DNA of 37,653 bases from Egibacter sp. (GTDB taxonomy: Bacteria > Actinomycetota > Nitriliruptoria > Euzebyales > Egibacteraceae), in NCBI GenBank assembly GCA_003553795.1, contig PWFH01000231.1, positions 1 to 37,653 on the forward strand, written 5' to 3'. Made by a program: the position numbers and the translations under genes. The notes under the pieces were generated by a model, which saw nothing but the letters and a program-made list of their open reading frames with translations, did not search any database and was not told the DNA's origin. Shown here piece after piece: positions 9,485 through 15,852 of this stretch (within the stretch, counting starts at the first letter, position 1; each line of letters starts with the position of its first letter).

Positions 9485-9514
9485 GGGGGTCGCCCTTCGC
9501 GTCGGGCGACCCCC
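9485..9514 (-). terminator. Strong GC stem-loop between leuA and leuC
   Basis: GGGGGTCGCCC (9485-9495) and GGGCGACCCCC (9504-9514) form an 11-bp perfect stem with an 8-base loop, 20 bp past the leuA stop. With bulges the stem extends outward into CGGC/GCCG-rich flanks. No T-run follows on the minus strand, so it may be a partial terminator, an mRNA-stabilising structure or a processing site that sets the leuA:leuCD ratio. Confidence 0.55.
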
Positions 9515-9534
9515 GCCGCCGCGTCGATCTCCCC

Positions 9535-11127
9535 TTACGGGGTCTCGGTGGTGGCCCGCACCCGCTGGAGGCGCACGGACCGGTTCAGCGCGGAGAGGAA
9601 CGCTCGCGCGCTGGCCTCCACCACGTCGGTCGACACGCCGCGCCCGGTGTAGCGCTGCCCGTCGACGTCGACCTGGACGGTCACGTCACCGAGGGCGTCG
9701 ATGCCCTTGGTGACCGCCGCGACGTTGAAGTTCACCAACGTCGCATCGCTGCCGATCGCGCGGCGGATCGCGCCGCACGCCGCATCGACCATCCCGTTGC
9801 CGTCGCCGCTCACCGACTCCTCCAGCACGACGTCGTCGGCGGTGCGACGCACGCGGACCGTGGCGGTGGGTTGCCCCACGGTGCCGCCGGAGACCTCGAG
9901 CCCCTCGAGCTCGTAGGCCTCCTCGCTCGTTGCCGAGATCTCGTCGGCGACGATCGCCTCGAGGTCGGCGTCGGTGAGCTCGACCTTCTTGTCGGCGAGG
10001 CCCTTGAAGCGCTCGAAGGCGCGCTGGGTCTCCTCTGCGGTCAGCTCGTAGCCCATGTCGGTGAGCTGTTGGCTGAACGCATGGCGCCCGGAGTGCTTGC
10101 CGAGGACGATCTGGCTGCCGACCATGCCGACGGCCTCGGCGTCCATGATCTCGTAGGTCAGGCGGTCCTGGAGCACCCCGTGCTGGTGGATGCCCGACTC
10201 GTGGGCGAAGGCGTTCTTGCCCACGACCGCCTTGTTGAACTGCACGGGATAGCCGGTGAGGGTGCTCACCAGCCGGCTCGTGCGCCCGATCTCGCGGGTG
10301 TTGACCCGCGTGGGTCGGGCCAGGAGGTCCGCTCGGGTCGCGAGCGCCATGACGACCTCCTCCATCGCGCAGTTGCCCGCGCGCTCCCCGATGCCGTTGA
10401 CGGCGACCTCGACCTGCGTCGCGCCGTTGCGCACCGCCTCGATGGAGTTCGCCACGGCGAGCCCGAGGTCGTTGTGGCAGTGCACGCTCACCGCGACCTC
10501 GGGACCGACGCGGCGCACGATGTCGCCGATCATCGCCCCGAAGTCGTGGGGGATGGCGTAGCCGACGGTGTCGGGGATGTTCACCGTCGTCGCGCCGGCC
10601 TCGACCGCGGCGTCGACGATCCGCTTGAGGAACTCGACGTCGGTGCGGGTGGCGTCCTGCGGGCTGAACTCGACGTCCGGGGTGAACTCGAGCGCCTGCT
10701 TGATGCCCTCGACCGCCTGGTTGACGATCGCGTCCTCGCTCGCGCCGTGGTGCAGCACGTGGCGGTGGATCTCGCTCGTGGAGAGGAAGACGTGGATGCG
10801 CGAGTGCGTCGCCGGCGCGAGCGACTCCGCCGCACGGGTGATGTCGGCGGGGTGGCAGCGCGCGAGCGCGGCGATCGTCGGCGGGGTCTCCGCCTCGTTC
10901 CACACCTGCGTGCCCACGGCCTCGGCGATGCCGTGCACCGCCGCGGTGTCCCCCGCGGAGGTGATGGGGAACCCGGCCTCGATGACGTCGACGCCGAGCC
11001 GGGCGAGCTGCTCGGCGATCTCGAGCTTCTCCTTGGCATCGAGGGAGATGCCGGGGGCCTGCTCGCCGTCGCGCAGCGTCGTGTCGAAGATGCGGACGGG
11101 CGCAGCGGCCGGGTCGGTGGCGGTCAT
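9535..11127 (-). CDS. leuA: 2-isopropylmalate synthase (type I)
   Basis: A 530-residue enzyme condensing 2-ketoisovalerate with acetyl-CoA, the committed step of leucine synthesis. The catalytic TIM barrel carries DTTLRDGEQAPG (15-26), the metal-binding HCHNDLGLA and the NGIGERAGN segment, followed by GKHSGRHAF. The C-terminal 130 residues form the LeuA regulatory domain where leucine inhibits. Sequence and length fit the type I (proteobacterial-like) enzyme, whereas many actinobacteria use the longer type II form. The ATG is preceded by a very strong GAGGAGGAG Shine-Dalgarno with a 6-nt gap. That same sequence is complementary to leucine codons in the upstream leader frame. A citramalate synthase reading is less likely given leuCD nearby. 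Confidence 0.93.
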   Translation of the reverse strand: MTATDPAAAPVRIFDTTLRDGEQAPGISLDAKEKLEIAEQLARLGVDVIEAGFPITSAGDTAAVHGIAEAVGTQVWNEAETPPTIAALARCHPADITRAAESLAPATHSRIHVFLSTSEIHRHVLHHGASEDAIVNQAVEGIKQALEFTPDVEFSPQDATRTDVEFLKRIVDAAVEAGATTVNIPDTVGYAIPHDFGAMIGDIVRRVGPEVAVSVHCHNDLGLAVANSIEAVRNGATQVEVAVNGIGERAGNCAMEEVVMALATRADLLARPTRVNTREIGRTSRLVSTLTGYPVQFNKAVVGKNAFAHESGIHQHGVLQDRLTYEIMDAEAVGMVGSQIVLGKHSGRHAFSQQLTDMGYELTAEETQRAFERFKGLADKKVELTDADLEAIVADEISATSEEAYELEGLEVSGGTVGQPTATVRVRRTADDVVLEESVSGDGNGMVDAACGAIRRAIGSDATLVNFNVAAVTKGIDALGDVTVQVDVDGQRYTGRGVSTDVVEASARAFLSALNRSVRLQRVRATTETP

Positions 11128-11133
11128 GACGAG

Positions 11134-11238
11134 CTCCTCCTCGATGCGTGCGGGGTCGCACCCTTGTGGCGATGTCCTCCGCGGGGGGCTCGGTGCGTCA
11201 GCGGCTGCCGCCCCGCGGCATCAAAGGATGAGGAGGAG
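11134..11238 (-). promoter_or_regulatory. leuA translational attenuator
   Basis: The leuA Shine-Dalgarno in the mRNA, GAGGAGGAG (11142 down to 11134), is a perfect 9-nt complement of CTCCTCCTC (11238 down to 11230), the consecutive leucine codons of the upstream leader frame. The paired segments enclose two hairpins: CCGCGGGG/CCCCGCGG (11211-11218 with 11179-11186) and a 5-bp GTGCG/CGCAC stem (11157-11161 with 11148-11152). A ribosome stalled on the leucine codons would hide one arm and free the leuA start. Rapid translation would let the arm close over it. A conserved pseudoknot called the LEU element is known upstream of leuA in many actinobacteria; this may be a relative. The mechanism is inference. 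Confidence 0.7.
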
Positions 11239-11328
11239 AAGGCCCACGATGGGGCCGAGCAGGCGCACGTCGATGCCCGCGGCGCGGGTCGCGCGCCGGG
11301 CGCTCTCGGAGGTCGTGTGCGGGCTCAC
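11221..11328 (-). CDS. Leucine leader peptide upstream of leuA
   Basis: A 35-codon frame ending 93 bp before leuA. Its last 15 residues read VRLLGPIVGLLLLIL, with seven leucines, two isoleucines and two valines: the make-up of a branched-chain attenuator peptide. Two of the seven leucine codons are CTT, a poor choice in so GC-rich a genome. The GTG at 11328 lies 8 nt after a good -10 hexamer, so the mRNA would begin at or next to the start codon and need no ribosome binding site. A shorter reading from the GTG at 11268 gives only the 15-residue tail. It probably acts in cis, sensing charged tRNA-Leu; the peptide itself need not function. Confidence 0.72.
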   Translation of the reverse strand: MSPHTTSESARRATRAAGIDVRLLGPIVGLLLLIL

Positions 11329-11336
11329 GAGCCCAA

Positions 11337-11365
11337 GTTGTACGCGCCGCGGCGCGCGCCGTCAA
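11337..11365 (-). promoter_or_regulatory. leuA leader promoter
   Basis: Minus-strand TTGACG (11360-11365) and TACAAC (11337-11342) are separated by exactly 17 bp, close to the housekeeping sigma consensus. Transcription should start 7-9 nt downstream, essentially at the GTG of the leader frame (11328). The region upstream is shared with the divergent ACT-domain gene. Confidence 0.7.
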
Positions 11366-11456
11366 CCTCGCGCCACGATCGGGCCGGCGCCGAGGCCGCT
11401 CGCCGCGGCGTCTCCGGGGCCCCAGGGCGCGAAACACCGCCGTCATCGGGGCGGCG

Positions 11457-11462
11457 TAGGCT
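11457..11462 (+). promoter_or_regulatory. Candidate -10 of the ACT-domain gene
   Basis: TAGGCT ends 8 nt before the ATG at 11471, the spacing expected for a leaderless transcript. The gene has no clear Shine-Dalgarno, which agrees. A convincing -35 was not found. Confidence 0.4.
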
Positions 11463-11470
11463 CTGCGGCG

Positions 11471-12013
11471 ATGGAGATCATGCTGCGGTGCGAGCTCGAC
11501 GACACCCCCGGCTCCCTCGCCCTGCTCGCAGGCACGATCAGCGAGGCCGGGGGGGACATCCAGTCGGTCGACGTCGTCGAGACCGAGGAGGGGCGCGTGC
11601 TCGACGACCTCCTCGTCGTCATCGACGGCGAGCGCGGCGCCGCCCTGCTGCACGCCCTCGAGGCGCTGCCCGAGGTCACGCTCGTCCACGCCGGGCCGTC
11701 CCGCGGGCACCCCGGCGATGCGGTCACCCGGCTGGCGGTCGGCCTCGAGGCGCTGCTCGACGGCCAGGCTCCCACCGAGCGGGCGCTGCCGACGCTCATC
11801 GGCGGCATGCTCCGCGCCTCCGCCGCCGAGCTCGTCGCGCGGGGCGAGGCACCACGACCCTCGAGCAAGGTCCTCGTCCTCGACGTCGACGCCCGCGTGC
11901 TCGTGGTGCGGCGCGACTACCGCTTCACCGACACCGAGCGGGAGCGTGCCGCCGCCCTGCTGCGCCTCGCGTTGCTCGCCGAGGGCGCCCGCGATCACTC
12001 CGCGACGGGGTAG
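11471..12013 (+). CDS. ACT-domain protein, unknown C-terminal half
   Basis: A 180-residue protein. Residues 1-75 look like an ACT domain (MLRCELDDTPGSLALLAGTI, then GGDIQSVDVVE), a small-ligand sensor usually binding amino acids. The remaining 100 residues hold a basic and hydrophobic segment (SSKVLVLDVDARVLVVRRDY) that I cannot assign. No DNA-binding motif, catalytic domain or membrane span is visible. It is transcribed divergently from the leuA leader, with the two starts 142 bp apart, and its last 19 bp overlap the 3' end of the convergent phoU gene. A role in sensing branched-chain amino acids is suggested only by position. Confidence 0.75.
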   Translation: MEIMLRCELDDTPGSLALLAGTISEAGGDIQSVDVVETEEGRVLDDLLVVIDGERGAALLHALEALPEVTLVHAGPSRGHPGDAVTRLAVGLEALLDGQAPTERALPTLIGGMLRASAAELVARGEAPRPSSKVLVLDVDARVLVVRRDYRFTDTERERAAALLRLALLAEGARDHSATG

Positions 12014-12654
12014 TTCATCTCGTCGAGCGGCATGACGACCGCCGAGCCGATGTTGATGACGTTCGCGGCGACGCGGGAGATCTGGCGGTAGGTCAGCACC
12101 GTGGCGGCCGGCGAGGGGATGTCCTCCTCCTCGCGCAGCAGCGCGTCGATGCGCACCCGGCAGCGCTCCTTGAGTTGCTGCGCCTCGGTGATGACCCGGT
12201 GCGCGCGGTCGACGTCGTCGGCGCGGAAGGCCTCGGCGACCTCGGCGATGAGCGGGGAGAGCGCGCGGCTGATCTCGGCGAGGTCCTCGCGCACCGGACC
12301 CGAGGCCACCGGCCCGACCGACGTCGCGATGCTGAAGAGCTGCTTGGAGAGGTCGCCGATGCGCTCGGCGTCCTTGGCCACGCTCATGTAGCGCAGGCAC
12401 GACGGCAGGTCGGCTGCGCGGCCGTGGACGCTCGCGTGGACGAGCACCCGGCGGCGGATGTCGCGCTCGGCGTCGTCGGTGCGGTCCTCGGTGTGGCGCA
12501 GGTCCTCGGCGACCATCTCCGGGTCGGTGCCGCCCACGCGGGCGCCGGTGGCGAGATCGAAGACGTGCCGCGCGTCGTGGAGCATCGCGACGAAGCGCTC
12601 CTCGACGGCGAGCAGACCGCTGCTGCCGTCACCACCACGGAAGAGCTTGAGCAC
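11995..12654 (-). CDS. PhoU-domain protein
   Basis: A 219-residue, almost wholly helical cytoplasmic protein of the PhoU family. PhoU proteins carry metal-cluster-binding motifs and tune phosphate transport and signalling. The segment RYMSVAKDAERIGDLSKQLF is the E/D-rich signature of one three-helix bundle, and LTYRQISRVAANVINIGSAV resembles the second. The GTG start has AGGAGG 4 nt upstream. It lies 9 bp downstream of the Na/Pi cotransporter gene, so the two are co-transcribed. In many bacteria the PhoU domain is fused to such transporters; here it is a separate protein, probably the transporter's regulatory subunit. Confidence 0.85.
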   Translation of the reverse strand: MLKLFRGGDGSSGLLAVEERFVAMLHDARHVFDLATGARVGGTDPEMVAEDLRHTEDRTDDAERDIRRRVLVHASVHGRAADLPSCLRYMSVAKDAERIGDLSKQLFSIATSVGPVASGPVREDLAEISRALSPLIAEVAEAFRADDVDRAHRVITEAQQLKERCRVRIDALLREEEDIPSPAATVLTYRQISRVAANVINIGSAVVMPLDEMNYPVAE

Positions 12655-12663
12655 GGGGCCTCC

Positions 12664-13812
12664 TCACCTCAACAGGATGATGCCCAACAGCGGAGCGACG
12701 TAGAAGAGGACGATGACGTAGACGATGACCTGGATGCGCCGCCGCACCGCGATGTCGGCGATGCGCAGCGCGAGCCGCACGGGGACGTCGCGCACCGCGG
12801 GTACGGCGTAGAGGGCCACGATACCGGCGATGTTGAAGAGCAGGTGGACGAGGGCGATCTGGAGGCCGGCGACGAGGTCGACGGCGAGCGCGGCGAGCAG
12901 GGCGGTGATCGTCGTGCCGAGGTTCGCCCCGAGGGTGACGGGATAGGCGCTGCGCAGCGAGAGCACCCCCGCGGCGAGCATCGGGATGAGCAGCGACGTC
13001 GTGATGCTCGAGGACTGCACCGCGACGGTGAGCAGCACCCCGGCGAGGATGCCGACGACGCCGACGCGGCCGAGGACGTCGTTGAGGACGCGCTCGGCGG
13101 GCCCGGCCATGACCGCGCGCATCGTGCGGGTGATCGCGAAGAGCGTCGCGAAGATCGCGCCGAGGCCGAGGACGATGAGGACGACGCCGGAGGCGATCCC
13201 GTCGCCGGCGACCGACTCGACCACCGAGACCACCGCGCCGCTCGCCGTGTCGACGAGCGCCTTGATGGGGCTGCGCAGCTCGCCGGTCGCGGCGTCGGAC
13301 AGCGGCCCCGACAGCCACACCGCCGCGCGGGCGAGGACACCCGTGGCGAGCTCGATCGGCAGCAGCACGACGACCGCGAGGAGGTTGAAGACGTCGTGCA
13401 CCGTCGCGCCGGCGAAGGCCCGGCGGAACTCCTCGGGCCGGCGGATGCTGCCGAGCGAGGCGAGGGTGTTCGTGATCGTCGTGCCCACGTTGGCGCCCAT
13501 GATCACGGGCACGGCCTGGTCCAGCGGGATGACCCCGGCGCCGACGAGGCCCACGACCGTGGCGGTCGTCACTGACGACGACTGCGCGAGGACCGTGGCG
13601 AGGATGCCGACGCAGAGGCCGACGATGGGGTTGTCGAGCCCGCGGAACAGCGCGTCGGTGAAGTCCTCGCCGAGCGCGGCGATGCCGTCGCCGAGGAGGT
13701 CGACGGCGAGGAGGAAGACCGACAGCAGCACGAGCAGCACGACGATGCGCTGCCAGCGCTCGGCCCGCGACAGCCCGCGGGCCGGCCTGCGTCCCTCGCT
13801 CTCGGCGCTCAT
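12664..13812 (-). CDS. Na+/phosphate cotransporter family protein (NptA-like)
   Basis: A 382-residue inner-membrane protein with two inverted Na/Pi-cotransporter repeats, each marked by a QSSS motif: LAQSSSVTTATVVGLVGAG in the first half and VQSSSITTSLLIPMLAAG in the second. Each is followed by a GANVGTTIT or GANLGTTIT loop. About nine hydrophobic spans are visible. The family couples sodium to phosphate uptake. The ATG is preceded by AAGGGAGG with a very short gap. The PhoU partner gene follows directly. The promoter upstream carries a large inverted repeat, suggesting control by a regulator, possibly phosphate-responsive. Confidence 0.88.
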   Translation of the reverse strand: MSAESEGRRPARGLSRAERWQRIVVLLVLLSVFLLAVDLLGDGIAALGEDFTDALFRGLDNPIVGLCVGILATVLAQSSSVTTATVVGLVGAGVIPLDQAVPVIMGANVGTTITNTLASLGSIRRPEEFRRAFAGATVHDVFNLLAVVVLLPIELATGVLARAAVWLSGPLSDAATGELRSPIKALVDTASGAVVSVVESVAGDGIASGVVLIVLGLGAIFATLFAITRTMRAVMAGPAERVLNDVLGRVGVVGILAGVLLTVAVQSSSITTSLLIPMLAAGVLSLRSAYPVTLGANLGTTITALLAALAVDLVAGLQIALVHLLFNIAGIVALYAVPAVRDVPVRLALRIADIAVRRRIQVIVYVIVLFYVAPLLGIILLR

Positions 13813-13882
13813 CGCCTCCCTTCCGTCCTCGACGTGACCCCGCGACGCTGCGGTGCCGCCGCCGCGCAGCGCGTAGCCGGCG

Positions 13883-13929
13883 CGCCCGGCGCCGAGGGCA
13901 ACCTAGGAGCGCCGGGCGGGGTCCGGCAA
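13883..13929 (-). promoter_or_regulatory. nptA-phoU promoter with inverted repeat around the -10
   Basis: Minus-strand TTGCCG (13924-13929) and TAGGTT (13900-13905) are 18 bp apart, about 80 nt before the transporter ATG. A 10-bp perfect inverted repeat, CGCCCGGCGC (13883-13892) and GCGCCGGGCG (13909-13918), flanks the -10 symmetrically with 16 bp between arms. A repressor bound there would block RNA polymerase; alternatively the arms are simply a GC-rich structure. Confidence 0.5.
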
Positions 13930-13985
13930 GCCGCGGTCCTCCCGCGGTGGTGTGGCCCGACGCGGCCTGTGGCAGCATGCGGGCC

Positions 13986-14921
13986 ATGACGACCACGGCC
14001 CTGCTCATGATCGCCCACGGCACCCGCAACCCCGACGTCGTCGGCGAGGCCGACGCCCTCTGCGGCCTGCTCCGCGAGCGCCTCGGCGTCCCGGTGGCGA
14101 TGGGCTGGGTGGAGTGGGACCTCGTCGAGCCCGCGCCGGTCGATGCGGCGAGGGGGCTCGTCGAGGAGGGCGCCGACGCGCTCGTCACGCTGCCCCTGCT
14201 CGCCTTCGCCGCCGGGCACGCCAAGACCGACGTCCCCGAGGAGCTCGAGCGCATCGGTGAGGCGCTGCCCGACCTTCCGCGCCATCACGGCACCGTGCTC
14301 GGCGCCCATCCCGCGCTCCTCGCCCACGCCAGGCTGGGGGTGCGCTCCGCGCGCGCCGCACAGGGCTGGCCGGAGGAGGTCGGCGCCGACGAGGCCCTGC
14401 TCGTCACCGGCCCGGGCAGCTCCGACCCCGACGCCAACGGCGAGCTCGCGAAGGCCGCGCGCTTCCTCGCCGAGACGACGGGACACCGCTGGGCCGAGAT
14501 CGCCTTCGCGGGGGTGACCTGGCCCAAGCCGGACCTCGCGCTGCGGCGCTTCGCCGCCGCCGGGGCCACGCGCGTCACGCGCTTCTCGTGGTCGCTGCTG
14601 GCCGGGGTGCTCGAGCAGCGGGTCGACGGCATCGTCGAGGAGGTCCTCGCCGAGCACGACCTCACGATCGCCAACGCCGGGCGCTTCGGGCCCGTCGACG
14701 CGCTCGCCGAGGCCGTCGCCTACCGCTACGACGAGGTGCTGCACGGCGATCCCCGATCGAACTGCGACCTCTGTCAGTTCCGCTTGCCGCTGCCCGGCCG
14801 CGAGGGCCGGGCGGGGCTGCCCAGCGCCGGTGGTACCGGGGCGGCGGTGCGCGAGGACGCCGCCGAGATCCAGGCGGCCCGCGCGGACTCCCCGGACTAC
14901 ACCGACTGGAAGCGCGCCTGA
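13986..14921 (+). CDS. CbiX/SirB-type sirohydrochlorin chelatase
   Basis: A 311-residue protein with two CbiX-like domains. The first has the metal-binding LLMIAHGTRNP (H11) and LLAFAAGHAKTDVPEEL. The second has LLVTGPGSSDPDANGEL. Such long CbiX proteins insert cobalt or iron into sirohydrochlorin for cobalamin or siroheme. Near the C-terminus, SNCDLCQFRLPLPGREG supplies a CxxC pair like the metal- or cluster-binding tails of some long CbiX enzymes. The start is the ATG at 13986; a -10-like CAGCAT ends 7 nt upstream and there is no ribosome binding site, so translation may be leaderless. The gene is isolated, with no other cobalamin or siroheme gene in the window, and ends 4 bp from the convergent dehydrogenase. 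Confidence 0.82.
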   Translation: MTTTALLMIAHGTRNPDVVGEADALCGLLRERLGVPVAMGWVEWDLVEPAPVDAARGLVEEGADALVTLPLLAFAAGHAKTDVPEELERIGEALPDLPRHHGTVLGAHPALLAHARLGVRSARAAQGWPEEVGADEALLVTGPGSSDPDANGELAKAARFLAETTGHRWAEIAFAGVTWPKPDLALRRFAAAGATRVTRFSWSLLAGVLEQRVDGIVEEVLAEHDLTIANAGRFGPVDALAEAVAYRYDEVLHGDPRSNCDLCQFRLPLPGREGRAGLPSAGGTGAAVREDAAEIQAARADSPDYTDWKRA

Positions 14922-14925
14922 GCCC

Positions 14926-15852
14926 TCAGTAGCCGAGCTCGGGGTCGACACGGCCGATGAGCGGCTCGCCGGCGCCGAAGCGGCGGACGTTCTCGCTGAT
15001 CCGCGCCGAGAGCAGGGGCTGGGCCATGTCCTCGGTGTTGGCGACGTGCGGGGTGATGAGGCAGTTCGGCAGCTCCCACAGCGGGTGGCCCTCGGGCAGC
15101 GGCTCGGGGTCGGTGACGTCGAGCGCGGCGCCCCCGATGACGTCGTCGCGCAGCGCGACGAGGAGGTCCTCGGTGACCACGTGCTCACCGCGGGCGACGT
15201 TGACGAGCCAGGCGTGGGGCTCCATGACCTCGAGCTCGACGTCGGTGATGAGCCCTCGCGTCTCCGGGGTGAGCGCGAGGGCGAGGATGACGGCGTCGGC
15301 GCCCTTGAGCGACTCGAAGCGCCGCCCGAAGCTGATGACCTCGCTCGCGCCCTCCATGGGCTCGGGATGGCGTCGCACGACGGTGACCTCGCACTCGAGC
15401 GGCGCGAGCAGCCGCAGCAGCATGCGGGTGATCGCACCGCCGCCGAAGATCGTCACCCGACCCCGCACGAGGCTGATGCCGGCCTCGGGCCCCCACGACT
15501 CGGCGCGCGCCCAGCGCTTCATCTCGCGCAGCCCCGCGAGGGTGAGGGCGAGGGCGTGCTCGGCGACGGGCTCGGCGTAGACGCCCTTGCCGCAGGTCCA
15601 CAGCCGCTCGTGGTCGAAGATCCCCGCCTCGGCGTAGGGCTCGACGCCGGCCCAGGGCAGCTGGACCCAGCGGATCGCGTCGTAGCGGGAGAGGATCTCC
15701 GAGAGCCCCTCGGGGTCGTTGACGTCGGTCCAGACGAGCCCTTCGGCGTCGGCGGGGTCGACGAGCTCACCGCCGCCCTCGCGGACGGCGTTGCGGACGT
15801 AGTCGCGGGTGCCAGCCGGGCCGACCGCGATGCGGGGTGCGGGCACGCTCAC
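14926..15852 (-). CDS. D-isomer-specific 2-hydroxyacid dehydrogenase
   Basis: A 308-residue NAD(P)-dependent oxidoreductase of the family that includes phosphoglycerate, glyoxylate/hydroxypyruvate and lactate dehydrogenases. The catalytic triad is visible: Arg in LVNVARGEHV, Glu in DPEPLPEGHPLW and His in LITPHVAN. The nucleotide-binding segment is VRGRVTIFGGGAITRMLL, a departure from the usual GxGxxG spacing. There is no ACT domain. Its GTG start overlaps the serA stop by 4 nt (GTGA), so it is translated with SerA. In Streptomyces the gene after serA is leuB; here it is this enzyme, which is not a LeuB. A hydroxypyruvate- or serine-linked substrate is a guess. Confidence 0.85.
   Translation of the reverse strand: MSVPAPRIAVGPAGTRDYVRNAVREGGGELVDPADAEGLVWTDVNDPEGLSEILSRYDAIRWVQLPWAGVEPYAEAGIFDHERLWTCGKGVYAEPVAEHALALTLAGLREMKRWARAESWGPEAGISLVRGRVTIFGGGAITRMLLRLLAPLECEVTVVRRHPEPMEGASEVISFGRRFESLKGADAVILALALTPETRGLITDVELEVMEPHAWLVNVARGEHVVTEDLLVALRDDVIGGAALDVTDPEPLPEGHPLWELPNCLITPHVANTEDMAQPLLSARISENVRRFGAGEPLIGRVDPELGY

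Noticed and set aside
8023-13575. A plus-strand open frame of about 1,850 codons opposite leuD-leuC-leuA and nptA
   Set aside because: It is antisense to several genes with clear family motifs, has an Arg/Asp/Ala-skewed composition and no domain. Stop codons are rare by chance at this GC content.
14926-15852. Dehydrogenase after serA as leuB
   Set aside because: It has the Arg-Glu-His triad of the D-2-hydroxyacid dehydrogenases and none of the isopropylmalate dehydrogenase motifs.
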